Positions 23,740 through 32,354 of a DNA stretch of 64,000 nucleotides are shown piece by piece. Each line of letters starts with the position of its first letter. Position 1 is the first letter of the stretch. The DNA is from Corynebacterium aquilae DSM 44791. GTDB lineage: Bacteria > Actinomycetota > Actinomycetes > Mycobacteriales > Mycobacteriaceae. The stretch is taken from contig NZ_CP009245.1 of assembly GCF_001941445.1 (NCBI RefSeq), positions 333,992 through 397,991 of the forward strand, given 5' to 3'. The notes beneath the pieces were generated by a model. It ran no database searches and was not told the origin of the DNA. It was given only the letters and a program-made list of their open reading frames with translations. The position numbers and the translations under genes are program-made.

Positions 23740-24345
23740 GTGGCTTTCGCGACAGAAGAGCAGATACGCGATGCGCGTCGAATCCTCGTACTTGGCGTCC
23801 CCGGGGCGGGAAAGACCACGGCGGCACAACGCCTGGCTCAGCTACTGGGGATCCGCGGAGTGGACTTCGACACCGATATCCGATGGGTCGATGGCGAATC
23901 ACAGCCCTGGACACTTCGACCTTTAGAAGACGTTCAGGCAGGCACCCGTGCGATTGTCGCGGACGAGCAATGGGTGCTCGCAGGAATCAGCGCCTCGGTG
24001 CGCGAGCTCGTATACGCCCACACCGATCTCATCATCTATCTCGACTACGCAGATCACGTGACCCTCTATCGCGTCCTTTCCCGGACCATTCGGCGCACCC
24101 TCACCAAGGAGAAGTGCTGCAACGGCAATGTGGAGACGGTACGGAAAGCCTTTCAGCCGGAGTCGATTCTCGTATGGTGGTGGAAAGCGCGGCCGAAAAA
24201 CCGGGCGCGTGCCGCGCAATGCTTGCTCGATCCCGCACTGCCACCCACGGTGGTGTGCACACGACCGCGAGAACTGGAGCAGATTGCACAGGTTCTTGCC
24301 GCCCGGGTTGAACACACCACCAGAGACATCAAAACATCACGATAA
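23740..24345 (+). CDS. P-loop kinase-like protein (FlaR/adenylate-kinase-like)
   Basis: A 201-residue soluble nucleotide-binding protein with a Walker A loop VLGVPGAGKTTAAQRL at residues ~17-32. EQWVLAGISAS and LIIYLDYADHVTLYRVLSRTIRR follow the pattern of small P-loop kinases once annotated as DNA topology modulation protein FlaR. The substrate is unknown. GTG 23740 has GAGGAG (23729-23734) 5 nt upstream, so this start is well supported. The IS right end sits 37 bp before the start codon, so the native promoter has probably been displaced. Confidence 0.75.
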   Translation: MAFATEEQIRDARRILVLGVPGAGKTTAAQRLAQLLGIRGVDFDTDIRWVDGESQPWTLRPLEDVQAGTRAIVADEQWVLAGISASVRELVYAHTDLIIYLDYADHVTLYRVLSRTIRRTLTKEKCCNGNVETVRKAFQPESILVWWWKARPKNRARAAQCLLDPALPPTVVCTRPRELEQIAQVLAARVEHTTRDIKTSR

Positions 24346-24377
24346 AAAACCGCAAAAATGAGTCTCTTGCAGGCGAT

Positions 24378-24406
24378 TTGTGTTGTTTACGAGTATCGGG
24401 TTAATC
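24378..24406 (+). promoter_or_regulatory. Possible promoter of tRNA-Thr/tRNA-Met
   Basis: TTGTGT (24378-24383) and TTAATC (24401-24406) are separated by 17 bp, about 60 bp before tRNA-Thr. Confidence 0.35.
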
Positions 24407-24468
24407 TTGTTCAGGCTTCAACGGAGCGGGTCAGACAAAAACAGTCTGAAACAATCCAATGTGGCTAG

Positions 24469-24541
24469 GCCCCCTTAGCTCAGTCGGCAGAGCGTTTCCA
24501 TGGTAAGGAAAAGGTCGACAGTTCGATTCTGTCAGGGGGCT
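24469..24541 (+). tRNA. tRNA-Thr (GGT)
   Basis: Acceptor arms GCCCCCT/AGGGGGC, D-arm GCTC/GAGC and anticodon stem TTTCC/GGAAA enclose loop ATGGTAA, giving anticodon GGT. CCA is not encoded. Confidence 0.95.
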
Positions 24542-24579
24542 CTGTTTCATGTACGGGGTTCGCCCCGAACATGTCGCAC

Positions 24580-24651
24580 GGCGGTGTAGCTCAGTGGTAG
24601 AGCAAACGACTCATAATCGTTGTGTCGAGAGTTCAATTCTCTCCATCGCCA
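24580..24651 (+). tRNA. tRNA-Met (CAT)
   Basis: Acceptor GGCGGTG pairs with CATCGCC (one G-T pair), and the anticodon loop reads CTCATAA (anticodon CAT). The elongator tRNA-Met is preferred; a CAT tRNA read as Ile after modification cannot be excluded by eye. CCA is not encoded. Confidence 0.88.
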
Positions 24652-24662
24652 CTGAGACCAGC

Positions 24663-24698
24663 CAGCCGCCCAAGGACTAGTCCTTAGGCGGCTGCGTT
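24663..24698 (+). terminator. Terminator after tRNA-Met
   Basis: CAGCCGCC/GGCGGCTG outer arms with an inner AAGGACTAGTCCTT dyad form a long hairpin followed by a weak CGTTTG tract. Confidence 0.65.
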
Positions 24699-24746
24699 TG
24701 TGTCTCAACAAAGAATCACAATTCAACGCAACAGTGTTTGTGGTGC

Positions 24747-24752
24747 TATAGT
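24747..24752 (+). promoter_or_regulatory. -10 element before tRNA-Trp
   Basis: TATAGT lies 26 bp before the tRNA-Trp 5' end; no good -35 is seen. Confidence 0.4.
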
Positions 24753-24778
24753 GGTTCGAGTGCCGTTTCGGTACACAA

Positions 24779-24851
<73 letters not shown>

Positions 24852-24889
24852 CAAATTCCCTCAAGGTAAGTCAAGCGCTAAGGAGTGCC

Positions 24890-25216
24890 GTGGCCGACGA
24901 GAAACAGCCGGAGAAGGTGGGTGCACCTCGCCCTGCCGGCAAACGTCAGATTACTGGCGTTGCCACGACCGCCGAGGCTTACGAGGCGAAGAAGAAGGTC
25001 GCCAAGCCCGCCGAGGATGACACCCCGGGTGGCAGCGTAGCTACTTTCTTCCCGGAGGTTGCCTCCGAGATGAAAAAAGTTATCTGGCCGACCGGCAAGC
25101 AGATGGTGGTTTACACCCTCATCGTTCTTGCTTTCTTGATCGCCGTGACTGCCCTGGTGGCTGGTGTGGACTTCCTCGCTGGCTTGGGAGTTGAAAAGGT
25201 TCTGATTAGGAACTAG
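24890..25216 (+). CDS. secE: Preprotein translocase subunit SecE
   Basis: A 108-residue protein: a hydrophilic ~50-residue N-terminal extension, then the SecE core [19 protein letters not shown] and one C-terminal membrane helix (residues ~73-93). SecE clamps SecY in the SecYEG export channel. GTG 24890 has AGGAG (24881-24885) upstream. It lies 38 bp after tRNA-Trp and is followed by a terminator-like hairpin before nusG. Confidence 0.93.
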   Translation: MADEKQPEKVGAPRPAGKRQITGVATTAEAYEAKKKVAKPAEDDTPGGSVATFFPEVASEMKKVIWPTGKQMVVYTLIVLAFLIAVTALVAGVDFLAGLGVEKVLIRN

Positions 25217-25244
25217 GGTTACAACCCACAACAAAAGACTTAAA

Positions 25245-25285
25245 TTATCCCGCTTGACCACGTGGTCGGGCGGGATAAATTTTTG
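25245..25285 (+). terminator. Terminator hairpin between secE and nusG
   Basis: TTATCCCGC (25245-25253) pairs with GCGGGATAA (25270-25278) around an inner GACCAC/GTGGTC dyad, followed by ATTTTTGG. It would separate secE from nusG transcription, in full or in part. Confidence 0.75.
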
Positions 25286-25340
25286 GCCAGGTAGGCTGGA
25301 GCCACTGGTTTACCCATTTTCCAAAAGGAGCGAAACTCGC

Positions 25341-26192
25341 ATGAGCGATGACAATGTTGTTGAGCAAACCGCACAGGAATCCGATGCTGCCATCGTTGAG
25401 TCCGACGCGGTTTCTGCGGTAACCGAAGCTGCCGCCGAAGTTGCGGACGAGGTCGCTGCCGGCCAAACCCCGGAAGCTGCAGAGGCAGCCGAAGCTGAGC
25501 AGGCCGCCACCGAGGAAGCTCCCGCCGAAAAGAGCGAAGAGGACAAGGCCCTCGCCGAATACAAGTCGCGCCTGCGTCGCTTCATCGTCGACCTGAAGAA
25601 GCTGCCCGGCTCCTGGTACATCATCCAGTGCTACTCCGGCTACGAAAACAAGGTGAAGACCAACCTGGACATGCGTGCGCAGACCCTCGAGGTTGAGGAC
25701 CGCATCTTCGACGTGGTTGTTCCGATCGAGGAAGTCACCGAAATTCGCGACGGCAAGCGCAAGCAGGTCAAGCGCAAGCTGCTGCCGGGCTACGTGCTGG
25801 TGCGTATGGACGTCGATGACCGCTCCTGGTCCGTGGTGCGCGACACCCCGGGTGTGACCTCCTTCGTCGGTAACGAGGGTCACCCCACCCCGGTCAAGCA
25901 CCGCGACGTCGCCAAGTTCCTGCTGCCCCCGGAGAACACCACCCCGGAGACCGTCGACCAGGGAACTGGCGAGCAGGTCGTCGCCGCCCCGCTCACGGAG
26001 AAGAAGGCTGCTCCCGAGGTCGATTTCGAGGTCGGCGAGGCCGTCACCATCCTCACCGGTGCATTCGCAGGTGTTGCTGCCTCTATCTCCGAGGTGGATG
26101 CAGAAAACGCCAAGCTGCGCGTCCTGGTGTCGATCTTCGGCCGTGAAACCCCGGTCGATGTCGCCTTCGACCAGGTTGAAAAGGTCGCCTAG
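25341..26192 (+). CDS. nusG: Transcription termination/antitermination protein NusG
   Basis: A 283-residue protein. Residues 1 to ~80 are an acidic Ala/Glu-rich extension typical of high-GC actinobacteria. The NusG NGN domain follows ([41 protein letters not shown]), then the C-terminal KOW domain ([20 protein letters not shown]). NusG binds RNA polymerase and couples to Rho or the ribosome. ATG 25341 has AAAAGGAG upstream. It probably uses its own promoter, given the hairpin after secE. Confidence 0.95.
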   Translation: MSDDNVVEQTAQESDAAIVESDAVSAVTEAAAEVADEVAAGQTPEAAEAAEAEQAATEEAPAEKSEEDKALAEYKSRLRRFIVDLKKLPGSWYIIQCYSGYENKVKTNLDMRAQTLEVEDRIFDVVVPIEEVTEIRDGKRKQVKRKLLPGYVLVRMDVDDRSWSVVRDTPGVTSFVGNEGHPTPVKHRDVAKFLLPPENTTPETVDQGTGEQVVAAPLTEKKAAPEVDFEVGEAVTILTGAFAGVAASISEVDAENAKLRVLVSIFGRETPVDVAFDQVEKVA

Positions 26193-26207
26193 CTTTTCGC
26201 CCCACGC

Positions 26208-26259
26208 AAGCCCATCACTTTCCCCGCATTTGGGAAGGTGGTGGGCTTAGTGCTATTCT
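26208..26259 (+). promoter_or_regulatory. Hairpin and promoter upstream of rplK
   Basis: A long hairpin (26208-26224 with 26232-26248, AAGCCCA...TGGGCTT) lacks a T-run. TATTCT (26254-26259), with TTGGGA 18 bp upstream, may be the rplKA promoter, giving a leader of about 140 nt. Confidence 0.4.
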
Positions 26260-26403
26260 GACCGCTTGTGCATGCGCTCACGCGCGTTCGCATACCCACA
26301 TGTTTATCCCCGGTGGCTCGCTCAAGGCGGGCATCCGGACGGTGATGGTCAACGGTTGAACATCGAGCCGCCCATCACCGGCAACGAGGAAGAAGGTAAT
26401 TCG

Positions 26404-26835
26404 ATGCCTCCGAAGAAGAAGGTCTCTGGCCTTATCAAGCTGCAGATCCAGGCCGGTCAGGCTAACCCGGCTCCGCCGGTTGGTCCGGCACTGGGTGCCC
26501 ATGGTGTCAACATCATGGAGTTCTGCAAGGCTTACAACGCTGCGACTGAAAACCAGCGCGGCAACGTGGTCCCGGTTGAGATCACCGTCTACGAAGATCG
26601 CTCCTTCGACTTCAAGCTGAAGACCCCTCCGGCAGCCAAGCTGCTGCTGAAGGCCGCTGGCCTGCAGAAGGGCTCCGGCGTTCCCCACACCCAGAAGGTC
26701 GGCAAGGTCACCATGGCTCAGGTCAAGGAGATCGCTGAGACCAAGAAGGAAGACCTCAACGCCAACGACATCGAGGCTGCTGCCAAGATCATCGCTGGTA
26801 CCGCCCGTTCCATGGGTATCGAGGTCGAGGGCTAA
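26404..26835 (+). CDS. rplK: 50S ribosomal protein L11
   Basis: A 143-residue L11 protein with the proline-rich 23S-binding N-terminus ([20 protein letters not shown]) and the C-terminal domain ending [12 protein letters not shown]. It binds the GTPase-associated centre of 23S rRNA and is needed for stringent-factor activation. ATG 26404 follows a GAGGAAGAAGG tract; an in-frame upstream ATG at 26266 would add a leader not found in L11. It is co-transcribed with rplA. Confidence 0.97.
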   Translation: MPPKKKVSGLIKLQIQAGQANPAPPVGPALGAHGVNIMEFCKAYNAATENQRGNVVPVEITVYEDRSFDFKLKTPPAAKLLLKAAGLQKGSGVPHTQKVGKVTMAQVKEIAETKKEDLNANDIEAAAKIIAGTARSMGIEVEG

Positions 26836-26911
26836 ACCTAAGCCCCACTTTCACCGTGGCAGGGCCAGCTTCGGCCCGCACACCACAACTCCTAACTTTT
26901 AAGGATTTTTC

Positions 26912-27616
26912 ATGAGCAAGCACTCCAAGGCTTACCGCGCCGCCGCCGAGAAGATCGACGCTGGCCGCATCTACACCCCCATCGAGGCCTGCAAGCTGGT
27001 CAAGGAGACCAGCTCCAAGAACTACGATGCAACCGTCGACGTTGCTATCCGCCTGGGCGTTGACCCCCGCAAGGCTGATCAGCTCGTTCGCGGCACCGTC
27101 TCCCTGCCCAACGGCACCGGTAAGACCGTCCGCGTCATCGTGTTCGCCGCAGGCGAGAAGGCTACCGAGGCTGAGGCAGCTGGCGCTGACGTCGTCGGCT
27201 CCGAGGAACTGATCGAGAAGATCCAGGGCGGCTGGACCGACTTCGACGCAGCCATCGCTACCCCGGACCAGATGGCCAAGGTCGGCCGTGTCGCACGTGT
27301 CCTGGGTCCCCGTGGCCTGATGCCGAACCCGAAGACCGGCACCGTCACCACCGACGTTGCTAAGGCTGTTGCCGACATCAAGGGCGGTAAGATCTCCTTC
27401 CGCGTTGACAAGGCTTCCAACCTGCACGCCATCCTGGGCAAGGCCTCCTTCACCGCCGAGCAGCTGGCTGAGAACTACGGCGCTCTCATCGACGAGCTCC
27501 AGCGTCTCAAGCCCTCCTCCGCTAAGGGTGCTTACATGAAGAAGATCACCATCGCCTCCACCTCTGGTCCTGGCATCCCGGTTGATCCTTCCGTGCTGAA
27601 GAACTACGCAGGCTAA
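26912..27616 (+). CDS. rplA: 50S ribosomal protein L1
   Basis: A 234-residue L1 protein: [19 protein letters not shown], then [13 protein letters not shown], the L1 signature, and a C-terminal [11 protein letters not shown] strand. L1 forms the mobile stalk at the E site and represses its own operon in many bacteria. It is followed by a very strong terminator, so the rplKA unit is separate from rplJL. Confidence 0.97.
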   Translation: MSKHSKAYRAAAEKIDAGRIYTPIEACKLVKETSSKNYDATVDVAIRLGVDPRKADQLVRGTVSLPNGTGKTVRVIVFAAGEKATEAEAAGADVVGSEELIEKIQGGWTDFDAAIATPDQMAKVGRVARVLGPRGLMPNPKTGTVTTDVAKAVADIKGGKISFRVDKASNLHAILGKASFTAEQLAENYGALIDELQRLKPSSAKGAYMKKITIASTSGPGIPVDPSVLKNYAG

Positions 27617-27641
27617 TCCCATTTAGGCTGACAAGCTTCAC

Positions 27642-27687
27642 CCGGCGCCCCCTACCGCACTTCTGCGGTAGGGGGCGCCGGCTTTGT
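27642..27687 (+). terminator. Terminator after rplA
   Basis: An 18-bp perfect stem (27642-27659 with 27664-27681) with a CTTC tetraloop, followed by CTTTGT. Confidence 0.9.
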
Positions 27688-27693
27688 ATTTGC

Positions 27694-27699
27694 TAGTTT
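27694..27699 (+). promoter_or_regulatory. -10 hexamer for leaderless S66 gene
   Basis: TAGTTT lies 6 nt before ATG 27706, which has no ribosome binding site. Confidence 0.45.
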
Positions 27700-27705
27700 G
27701 GGCGC

Positions 27706-28731
27706 ATGAAAATAGCTATCCTATCCCCATCTTTTGCTGCTGCCGGCGCTTTTTCTGACGTTCACGAGCAGGCCATGCGCAGACTTAAAGATTTAGGATT
27801 CGAACCAGTCGAATTCCCCACGACACGGGTCGTGGGTTCTAGCCCGGAAGATAGGGCGCGGGATTTTACTGCCGCCTTCGCAGATCCTGACATCGCCGCG
27901 GTTGTGGCCGTCATCGGTGGAGACGACCAGGTGACGGTGGTTCCCTTCGTAGACGATGAAGTCATCCGGGCGAACCCCAAGCCGTTTCTCGGGTACTCAG
28001 ACAACACCAGCCTGCACAACCACCTGTGGCAGCTTGGCGTGCATAGCTTCTACGGCGGCTCCAGCCAAGTGCAGATTGGGCCGGGGCCCGGCATTGACCC
28101 CGAGCACTTGGCGTCTTTCCTGGCGGCGGTTCGCGATGGCGGGCGCATCGAAATCACCCCAGTTGCCATGTCCGAGGATTTCGGAGTCGACTGGAATGAT
28201 CCCCGCTGTCTCACCGAATTTGGGACACGCACCCCTGCGCGCTCGTGGCGCTGGCGAGGAGCACCAACCTGCGTTGCGGGACCGACGTGGGGTGGTTGCT
28301 TCGAAGTCATTGACCAGCTGGCGATGGCCGGAAGGCTACCGCGACTCGAACAACTCGAAGGTCACATCGTGCTGCTGGAAGCCGCAGAAACACTCACGCC
28401 CCCGGATCAGATTATGCGTCGCGTCCGAGCCCTAGGGGAGTGGGGACTATTCAATGTTGCAGCCGGCGTGATGATTGCATCGCCACCGGTTAGCAGCCTG
28501 GAAGTGGTTCCGGACCCGGAGCAGCAGGAACGCAACTGGCATGCCCAGTGCGATGTGGTATTCGAGCAACTCCAGCGCTATAACCCTGATCTACCTGCAG
28601 TTTTCGGGGTCCCCTTTGGGCATACTCGACCGCAGTGGATCCTTCCTTATGGCGGTCAGGTGACCCTTGATGGTGAGTCGAGGAAGATTTTTGCTGATTA
28701 CGATTTGCCATACCCGCGTCTCAAAGGGTAA
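27706..28731 (+). CDS. S66-family peptidase (LD-carboxypeptidase / MccF-like)
   Basis: A 341-residue protein of peptidase family S66. The nucleophile Ser lies in KPFLGYSDNT (residue ~105), HIVLLEAAE gives the catalytic Glu, and VPFGHTRPQ the His, in the family order. LD-carboxypeptidases trim muropeptides, while MccF branches cleave acyl-adenylate antibiotics such as processed microcin C. The IGGDDQV and YGGSSQVQIGPGPG segments resemble MccF-type sequences at least as much as classic LdcA. The gene stands alone between rplKA and rplJL with its own apparent leaderless promoter. Substrate unknown. Confidence 0.8.
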   Translation: MKIAILSPSFAAAGAFSDVHEQAMRRLKDLGFEPVEFPTTRVVGSSPEDRARDFTAAFADPDIAAVVAVIGGDDQVTVVPFVDDEVIRANPKPFLGYSDNTSLHNHLWQLGVHSFYGGSSQVQIGPGPGIDPEHLASFLAAVRDGGRIEITPVAMSEDFGVDWNDPRCLTEFGTRTPARSWRWRGAPTCVAGPTWGGCFEVIDQLAMAGRLPRLEQLEGHIVLLEAAETLTPPDQIMRRVRALGEWGLFNVAAGVMIASPPVSSLEVVPDPEQQERNWHAQCDVVFEQLQRYNPDLPAVFGVPFGHTRPQWILPYGGQVTLDGESRKIFADYDLPYPRLKG

Positions 28732-28739
28732 GTTACCCC

Positions 28740-28970
28740 GAGAAGTTTGAAACGGCGCGTGTTCGCACGTGCCCGGCTCAAGTTTCACCGAAGACCGTCG
28801 GTCAGCGTTACCTAGTAACGCTCGAAGGAATCCATCATGTGGATCGGCCCACGCAGGAGGACTTGGAAGCTGAATCCCTCAATGAGGATGATGCGCCCTG
28901 TGCTCTTGCACGGGGCTTTTGTTTTGCAAAGGCCCCGGCGGAAACGACATTCGTACATTGAGGAAGGAGG
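28740..28970 (+). ncRNA. L10 leader (rplJ-rplL autoregulatory region)
   Basis: The ~230 nt before rplJ carry the layout of a ribosomal protein L10 leader: several pairing segments followed by a terminator-like hairpin (28895-28916, GCCCTGTGC/GCACGGGGC) with TTTTGTTTT, 50 nt before the rplJ ribosome binding site. Binding of the L10(L12)4 complex here controls rplJL in known cases. Boundaries are approximate and no covariance search was possible. Confidence 0.65.
28895..28925 (+). terminator. Attenuator hairpin in the rplJ leader
   Basis: A 9-bp stem with a TCTT loop followed by a T-rich tract; it probably terminates part of the transcription before rplJ. Confidence 0.7.
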
Positions 28971-28977
28971 CGAAGTA

Positions 28978-29493
28978 ATGGCAAACGCTAAGAACACTGC
29001 TGCTGTGGCAGAGCTCAAGAGCCGTTTTGAAGAGGCTAACTCCATCGTGCTCACCGAGTACCGTGGCCTGTCGGTCGCTCAGACCACCGAGCTGCGACGC
29101 AAGCTTGGTGCTGATGTCCAGTACTCCGTCGCCAAGAACACCATGATCAAGCTGGCTTTGAAAGAAGCTGGCGTTGAAGGTCTTGATGATCTCCTGACCG
29201 GCCCGACCGCCGTTGCCTTTATTAAGGGCGAGGCTGTCGATGCTGCTAAGGCGCTGAAGGATTTCGGCAAGGATAACAAGGCATTCGTGGTCAAGGGTGG
29301 CTACATGGACGGCAACGTCCTGAGCTCCGCTCAGGTTGACGCCATCGCCGAGCTGGACAACCGCGAGACCACTCTCGCGAAGCTGGCTGGTGCCATGAAG
29401 GGCAACTTGGCAAAGGCCGCTGGCCTGTTCAACGCTCCTGCAACCAAGATGGCACGCCTCGGCGCTGCTCTGCAGGAGAAAAAGGAAGCGTAA
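28978..29493 (+). CDS. rplJ: 50S ribosomal protein L10
   Basis: A 171-residue L10 protein ([20 protein letters not shown] near the N-terminus, then [13 protein letters not shown]). It anchors L7/L12 dimers to the ribosome base. ATG 28978 follows GGAAGGAGG; the frame remains open upstream but that part is the leader RNA. It forms an operon with rplL. Confidence 0.96.
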   Translation: MANAKNTAAVAELKSRFEEANSIVLTEYRGLSVAQTTELRRKLGADVQYSVAKNTMIKLALKEAGVEGLDDLLTGPTAVAFIKGEAVDAAKALKDFGKDNKAFVVKGGYMDGNVLSSAQVDAIAELDNRETTLAKLAGAMKGNLAKAAGLFNAPATKMARLGAALQEKKEA

Positions 29494-29569
29494 CCGAAAC
29501 CTCGGTCGCATCCCCCATTAACTTCGCGGCCCACAGATATGGGCCCCACAAACTGAAAGGACTGCCACA

Positions 29570-29956
29570 ATGGCTAAGTTCACCAACGATGAGCTCATCG
29601 AAGCTTTCAAGGAAATGACCCTCATCGAGCTCTCCGAGTTCGTCAAGCTGTTCGAGGAGACCTTCGAGGTCGAGGCTGCTGCTCCGGTTGCTGTTGCAGC
29701 TGCTGGTGCCCCCGCTGCAGGCGGCGCTGCTGCTGAAGAGAAGACCGAGTTCGACGTCGTGCTCGAGGACGCTGGCGCCAAGAAGATCGGCGTTATCAAG
29801 GCTGTCCGCGAGATCGTCTCCGGCCTGGGCCTGAAGGAAGCTAAGGAGCTCGTCGAGGGCGCACCGAAGGCTATCCTCGAGGGCGCTTCCAAGGACGACG
29901 CTGAGGCTGCTAAGACCAAGCTGGAAGAAGCTGGCGCTAAGGTCTCCCTCAAGTAA
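29570..29956 (+). CDS. rplL: 50S ribosomal protein L7/L12
   Basis: A 128-residue L7/L12 with an N-terminal dimerisation part, an Ala/Gly hinge ([16 protein letters not shown], residues ~42-57), and the C-terminal factor-binding domain ([20 protein letters not shown]). It recruits EF-G, EF-Tu and IF2. It has its own ribosome binding site 76 bp after rplJ and a terminator follows. Confidence 0.97.
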   Translation: MAKFTNDELIEAFKEMTLIELSEFVKLFEETFEVEAAAPVAVAAAGAPAAGGAAAEEKTEFDVVLEDAGAKKIGVIKAVREIVSGLGLKEAKELVEGAPKAILEGASKDDAEAAKTKLEEAGAKVSLK

Positions 29957-30342
29957 GTCTTTCGACTTTCTTTCGATTACCCCCACTCCCGCCCGGGAGC
30001 TGGGGGTTTTCCCGTCGTGGGAGGTGCTCGGCGAGTTTTCCTCGAGGCCTTAAAAAACTCGGCGAAGCTAATACTTTGGTGTTCGGTGGGGCTAGGGGCC
30101 TTTGGGCCGTGGTTGCAAAGCTCTCAAGGGTTTACACGTAAGCCACGTAAATTGGGGCGGAAAACCCGGCATCGCAGGAAAGCCATATTCAGCGCTTAGC
30201 CGGCGTTATTGGTAGCTCCCATGGGGATGTGGGGGCTTTGCCGGCCAAGCGCTTGCTGAAGCGGGTGGCTTAACTGGTCTTGCGATGTTGTCGGGGCCAA
30301 GTATTCGCCTGAGTAGCTATCGCCACCTCGCCACCTCGCCAT
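29957..30342. other. Spacer after rplL
   Basis: It holds the rplL terminator and, near its end, an inverted repeat CTATCGCC (30317-30324) / GGCGATAG (30349-30356) enclosing short CGCCACCT repeats next to the stop of the convergent hydrolase gene. No gene is credible here. Confidence 0.5.
29980..30010 (+). terminator. Terminator after rplL
   Basis: CCCCCACTCCC and GGGAGCTGGGGG form a near-perfect stem followed by TTTT. Confidence 0.85.
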
Positions 30343-31527
30343 CTAGTCGGCGATAGTGTCGATCTCCACGTGGGCTTCCATGGCCTTGTGGACGGGGCAC
30401 TTGTCGGCGATGGTGAGCAGCTTTTCGCGCTGCGCATCGTCAAGGTGATCTGCGAAGGTGATAGTGCGGGTGAAGGTGGTGTTGCCCGGCTTGGTATCCA
30501 CGGTGACGTTGACTCGGGTGTCGCCGAGTTCGAATCCCTTGCGGCGGGCGTACATGCGCATCGTCATGGAGGTACATCCGGCCAGTCCGGCGAGCATCAT
30601 GTCAAAGGGGTTGGGACCTAGATCCTTGGCGCCGGGCACACTGGTGGGCTCGTCGAGTATGAAGCTGTGGGTGCTGGTGGCAATGGTGGTGGCGAAGTCG
30701 GAGGCGTCCTCCATGATGGCGGTGACTCCATCGGTGGGGTGGTCGATCTCGTTGTCTTCGTCTTCGGGGATTTCGATGTAGCGGCTGGCCCACGTTGCGA
30801 TGACGTCTGCGGCGTAGGCGGCGTGGCCACGCTTGGTGAGTAGGTGGTCGGCGTCGTCGAGAGCGATGAAGCTCTTGGGCATGGGGGCAGCGCGGTAGAT
30901 GCCTTGGGCGTTGTGGATGTCGACGAGTTCGTCGATGGGGGAGTGCATGACCAGAACCGGAACGGGGAGGTTCTCGATGCGTTGCTTTTGAGGGGTGCCG
31001 CAGATGTCGTCGAGGAAGTCCTGGGAGATGGTGACGGTTTTGCCGCCGATCTTGACGTCGGATTCGCCGTTGTCGCGGATGGTTTGGATGTCGTCGGCGA
31101 ACAGTTTGGTGACGTGGCCTGGTTCGTAGGGGGCTGCGATGGAGACTACGGCTTTGAGGCCTTCGACGCTGCCGGCGGTGGCCAGGGCTGCGGCCCCGCC
31201 GAGGGAGTGGCCGATGAGTAATTCGGGTTGGCCGTGGTTTTTTCCTAGCCAGGAGATGGCGTCTTGGAGGTTTGTGCGGTTGGTGTGGAAGGTGGTGTCT
31301 TTGAAGTCCCCTTCGGATCCACCGAGTCCTGCGAAGTCGAAGCGCAAGACTCCGAAGCCGTGTTGGGCCAGCCGGCGGCTGATGCGGGTGGCGGCGGGGG
31401 ATTTGGCGGAGCAGGCGAAGCAGTGCGCGAAGACCGCCCAGCTGGTGGGGGCGGTGTCGGGGAGTTCGAGGTAGGCGGCGAGGGTGTTGCCGTCACGAGT
31501 GGGGATTTCAACGGTTGTGGTTGCCAT
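30343..31527 (-). CDS. Fusion of alpha/beta hydrolase and OsmC-family protein
   Basis: A 394-residue two-domain protein. Residues 1 to ~245 are an alpha/beta hydrolase with LLIGHSLGGAAAL (nucleophile Ser108), a late Asp in HSPIDELVD and His in DDADHLL. Residues ~255-394 are an OsmC/Ohr-like domain with its two cysteines in AGLAGCTSMTMRMYA and ADKCPVHKAME. OsmC proteins reduce organic peroxides through these cysteines. The fusion suggests esterase and peroxide functions acting on related lipid substrates (inference). ATG 31527 is the start; an in-frame TTG at 31539 is an alternative. Confidence 0.87.
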   Translation of the reverse strand: MATTTVEIPTRDGNTLAAYLELPDTAPTSWAVFAHCFACSAKSPAATRISRRLAQHGFGVLRFDFAGLGGSEGDFKDTTFHTNRTNLQDAISWLGKNHGQPELLIGHSLGGAAALATAGSVEGLKAVVSIAAPYEPGHVTKLFADDIQTIRDNGESDVKIGGKTVTISQDFLDDICGTPQKQRIENLPVPVLVMHSPIDELVDIHNAQGIYRAAPMPKSFIALDDADHLLTKRGHAAYAADVIATWASRYIEIPEDEDNEIDHPTDGVTAIMEDASDFATTIATSTHSFILDEPTSVPGAKDLGPNPFDMMLAGLAGCTSMTMRMYARRKGFELGDTRVNVTVDTKPGNTTFTRTITFADHLDDAQREKLLTIADKCPVHKAMEAHVEIDTIAD

Positions 31528-31595
31528 GTTTGTGTTCAACGTCTTTTTCGTTGATCTATTCCCGGCTGCTGGTGTTTTACCTGATAGGTGGCGTG

Positions 31596-32354
31596 TTAGT
31601 GCTGGTTGTGGTGGCGGGTGGGGATGATGGCGAATTCTGGGGTGGTCACCACGGTGGTGTGTGCGTCGTAGGTTTGTTTGATTTGTTGTGCGGTCAGTGT
31701 GGTGTGGGCGGGGCCGTGGTTGGTGATTTCTCCGTTGTCGATGAGCCATACGTGGTCGCCGTATTGTCCGGCGAGGGTGAGGTCGTGAATGGCGGCGACG
31801 ACGGTGATGCCCGTGGTGGTGCGGATGTCGTCGATGAGGCTGAGTGCTTGTTGGGCTTTGCCGATGTCGAGGGCGCTGGTGGGCTCGTCGAGTAGTAGTA
31901 CGGGTGCTTGGGTGGCTAGTGCCCGGCCGAGGGTGGCGCGTTGGAGTTCCCCGCCGGATATGTGGGTGATGTTTTTGGTGGCCAGTGTGTTAAGGCCGAG
32001 TTGGTGGAGGATGTCGTCGACGATGCGGTGGTCGGTGTGGCTGGGGTTGGCGAGGAGTTTGAGGTGTGGGGTGCGTCCGAGGAGGACGTAGTCGCGCACG
32101 CTCATTCCGTCGGGCAGTTGGGGGCGTTGTGGGCACAGGGCGATGGATTGTGCGGTTTTGGCGCGTTTGGCTTGGCGTGGGTCGATATCGCCGACGGTGA
32201 GTTCGCCGGTGGAGGGGATGAGTCCGGCTAGTGCTTTGAGCAGGGTGGTTTTGCCGGCGCCGTTGGGCCCTATGAGCATGTGCCAGCTGCCCGTGGGGAT
32301 GTCGAGGTTGATGCCTGTGAGGTGTCGGGTGGCGAGGTTGCGGGTGGTGATCAT
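31596..32354 (-). CDS. FecE/BtuD-type ABC transporter ATP-binding protein
   Basis: A 252-residue ATPase with Walker A LIGPNGAGKTTLLKALAG, signature HISGGELQRATLGRALA and Walker B VLLLDEPTSALD, then the switch His in AAIHDLTLA. Its ATG at 32354 overlaps the stop of the permease gene by 4 nt. It powers the importer encoded upstream on the same strand. The family handles iron-siderophores, heme or cobalamin; the substrate is not determined by this subunit. Confidence 0.9.
   Translation of the reverse strand: MITTRNLATRHLTGINLDIPTGSWHMLIGPNGAGKTTLLKALAGLIPSTGELTVGDIDPRQAKRAKTAQSIALCPQRPQLPDGMSVRDYVLLGRTPHLKLLANPSHTDHRIVDDILHQLGLNTLATKNITHISGGELQRATLGRALATQAPVLLLDEPTSALDIGKAQQALSLIDDIRTTTGITVVAAIHDLTLAGQYGDHVWLIDNGEITNHGPAHTTLTAQQIKQTYDAHTTVVTTPEFAIIPTRHHNQH

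Noticed and set aside
24652..24778. Expected rpmG gene beside tRNA-Thr/tRNA-Met, as in some mycobacteria
   Set aside because: The interval contains only a terminator and a promoter element; no L33 frame is present.
28837..28977. N-terminal extension of rplJ from an upstream in-frame ATG
   Set aside because: The segment is the L10 leader with an attenuator hairpin, and a strong ribosome binding site sits just before ATG 28978.
30017..30199. Short open frame after rplL
   Set aside because: It overlaps the rplL terminator region, lacks a ribosome binding site and resembles no protein.
30317..30356. Short CRISPR-like CGCCACCT repeats
   Set aside because: Only two or three 8-base units without spacers; better read as part of an inverted repeat at a gene end.
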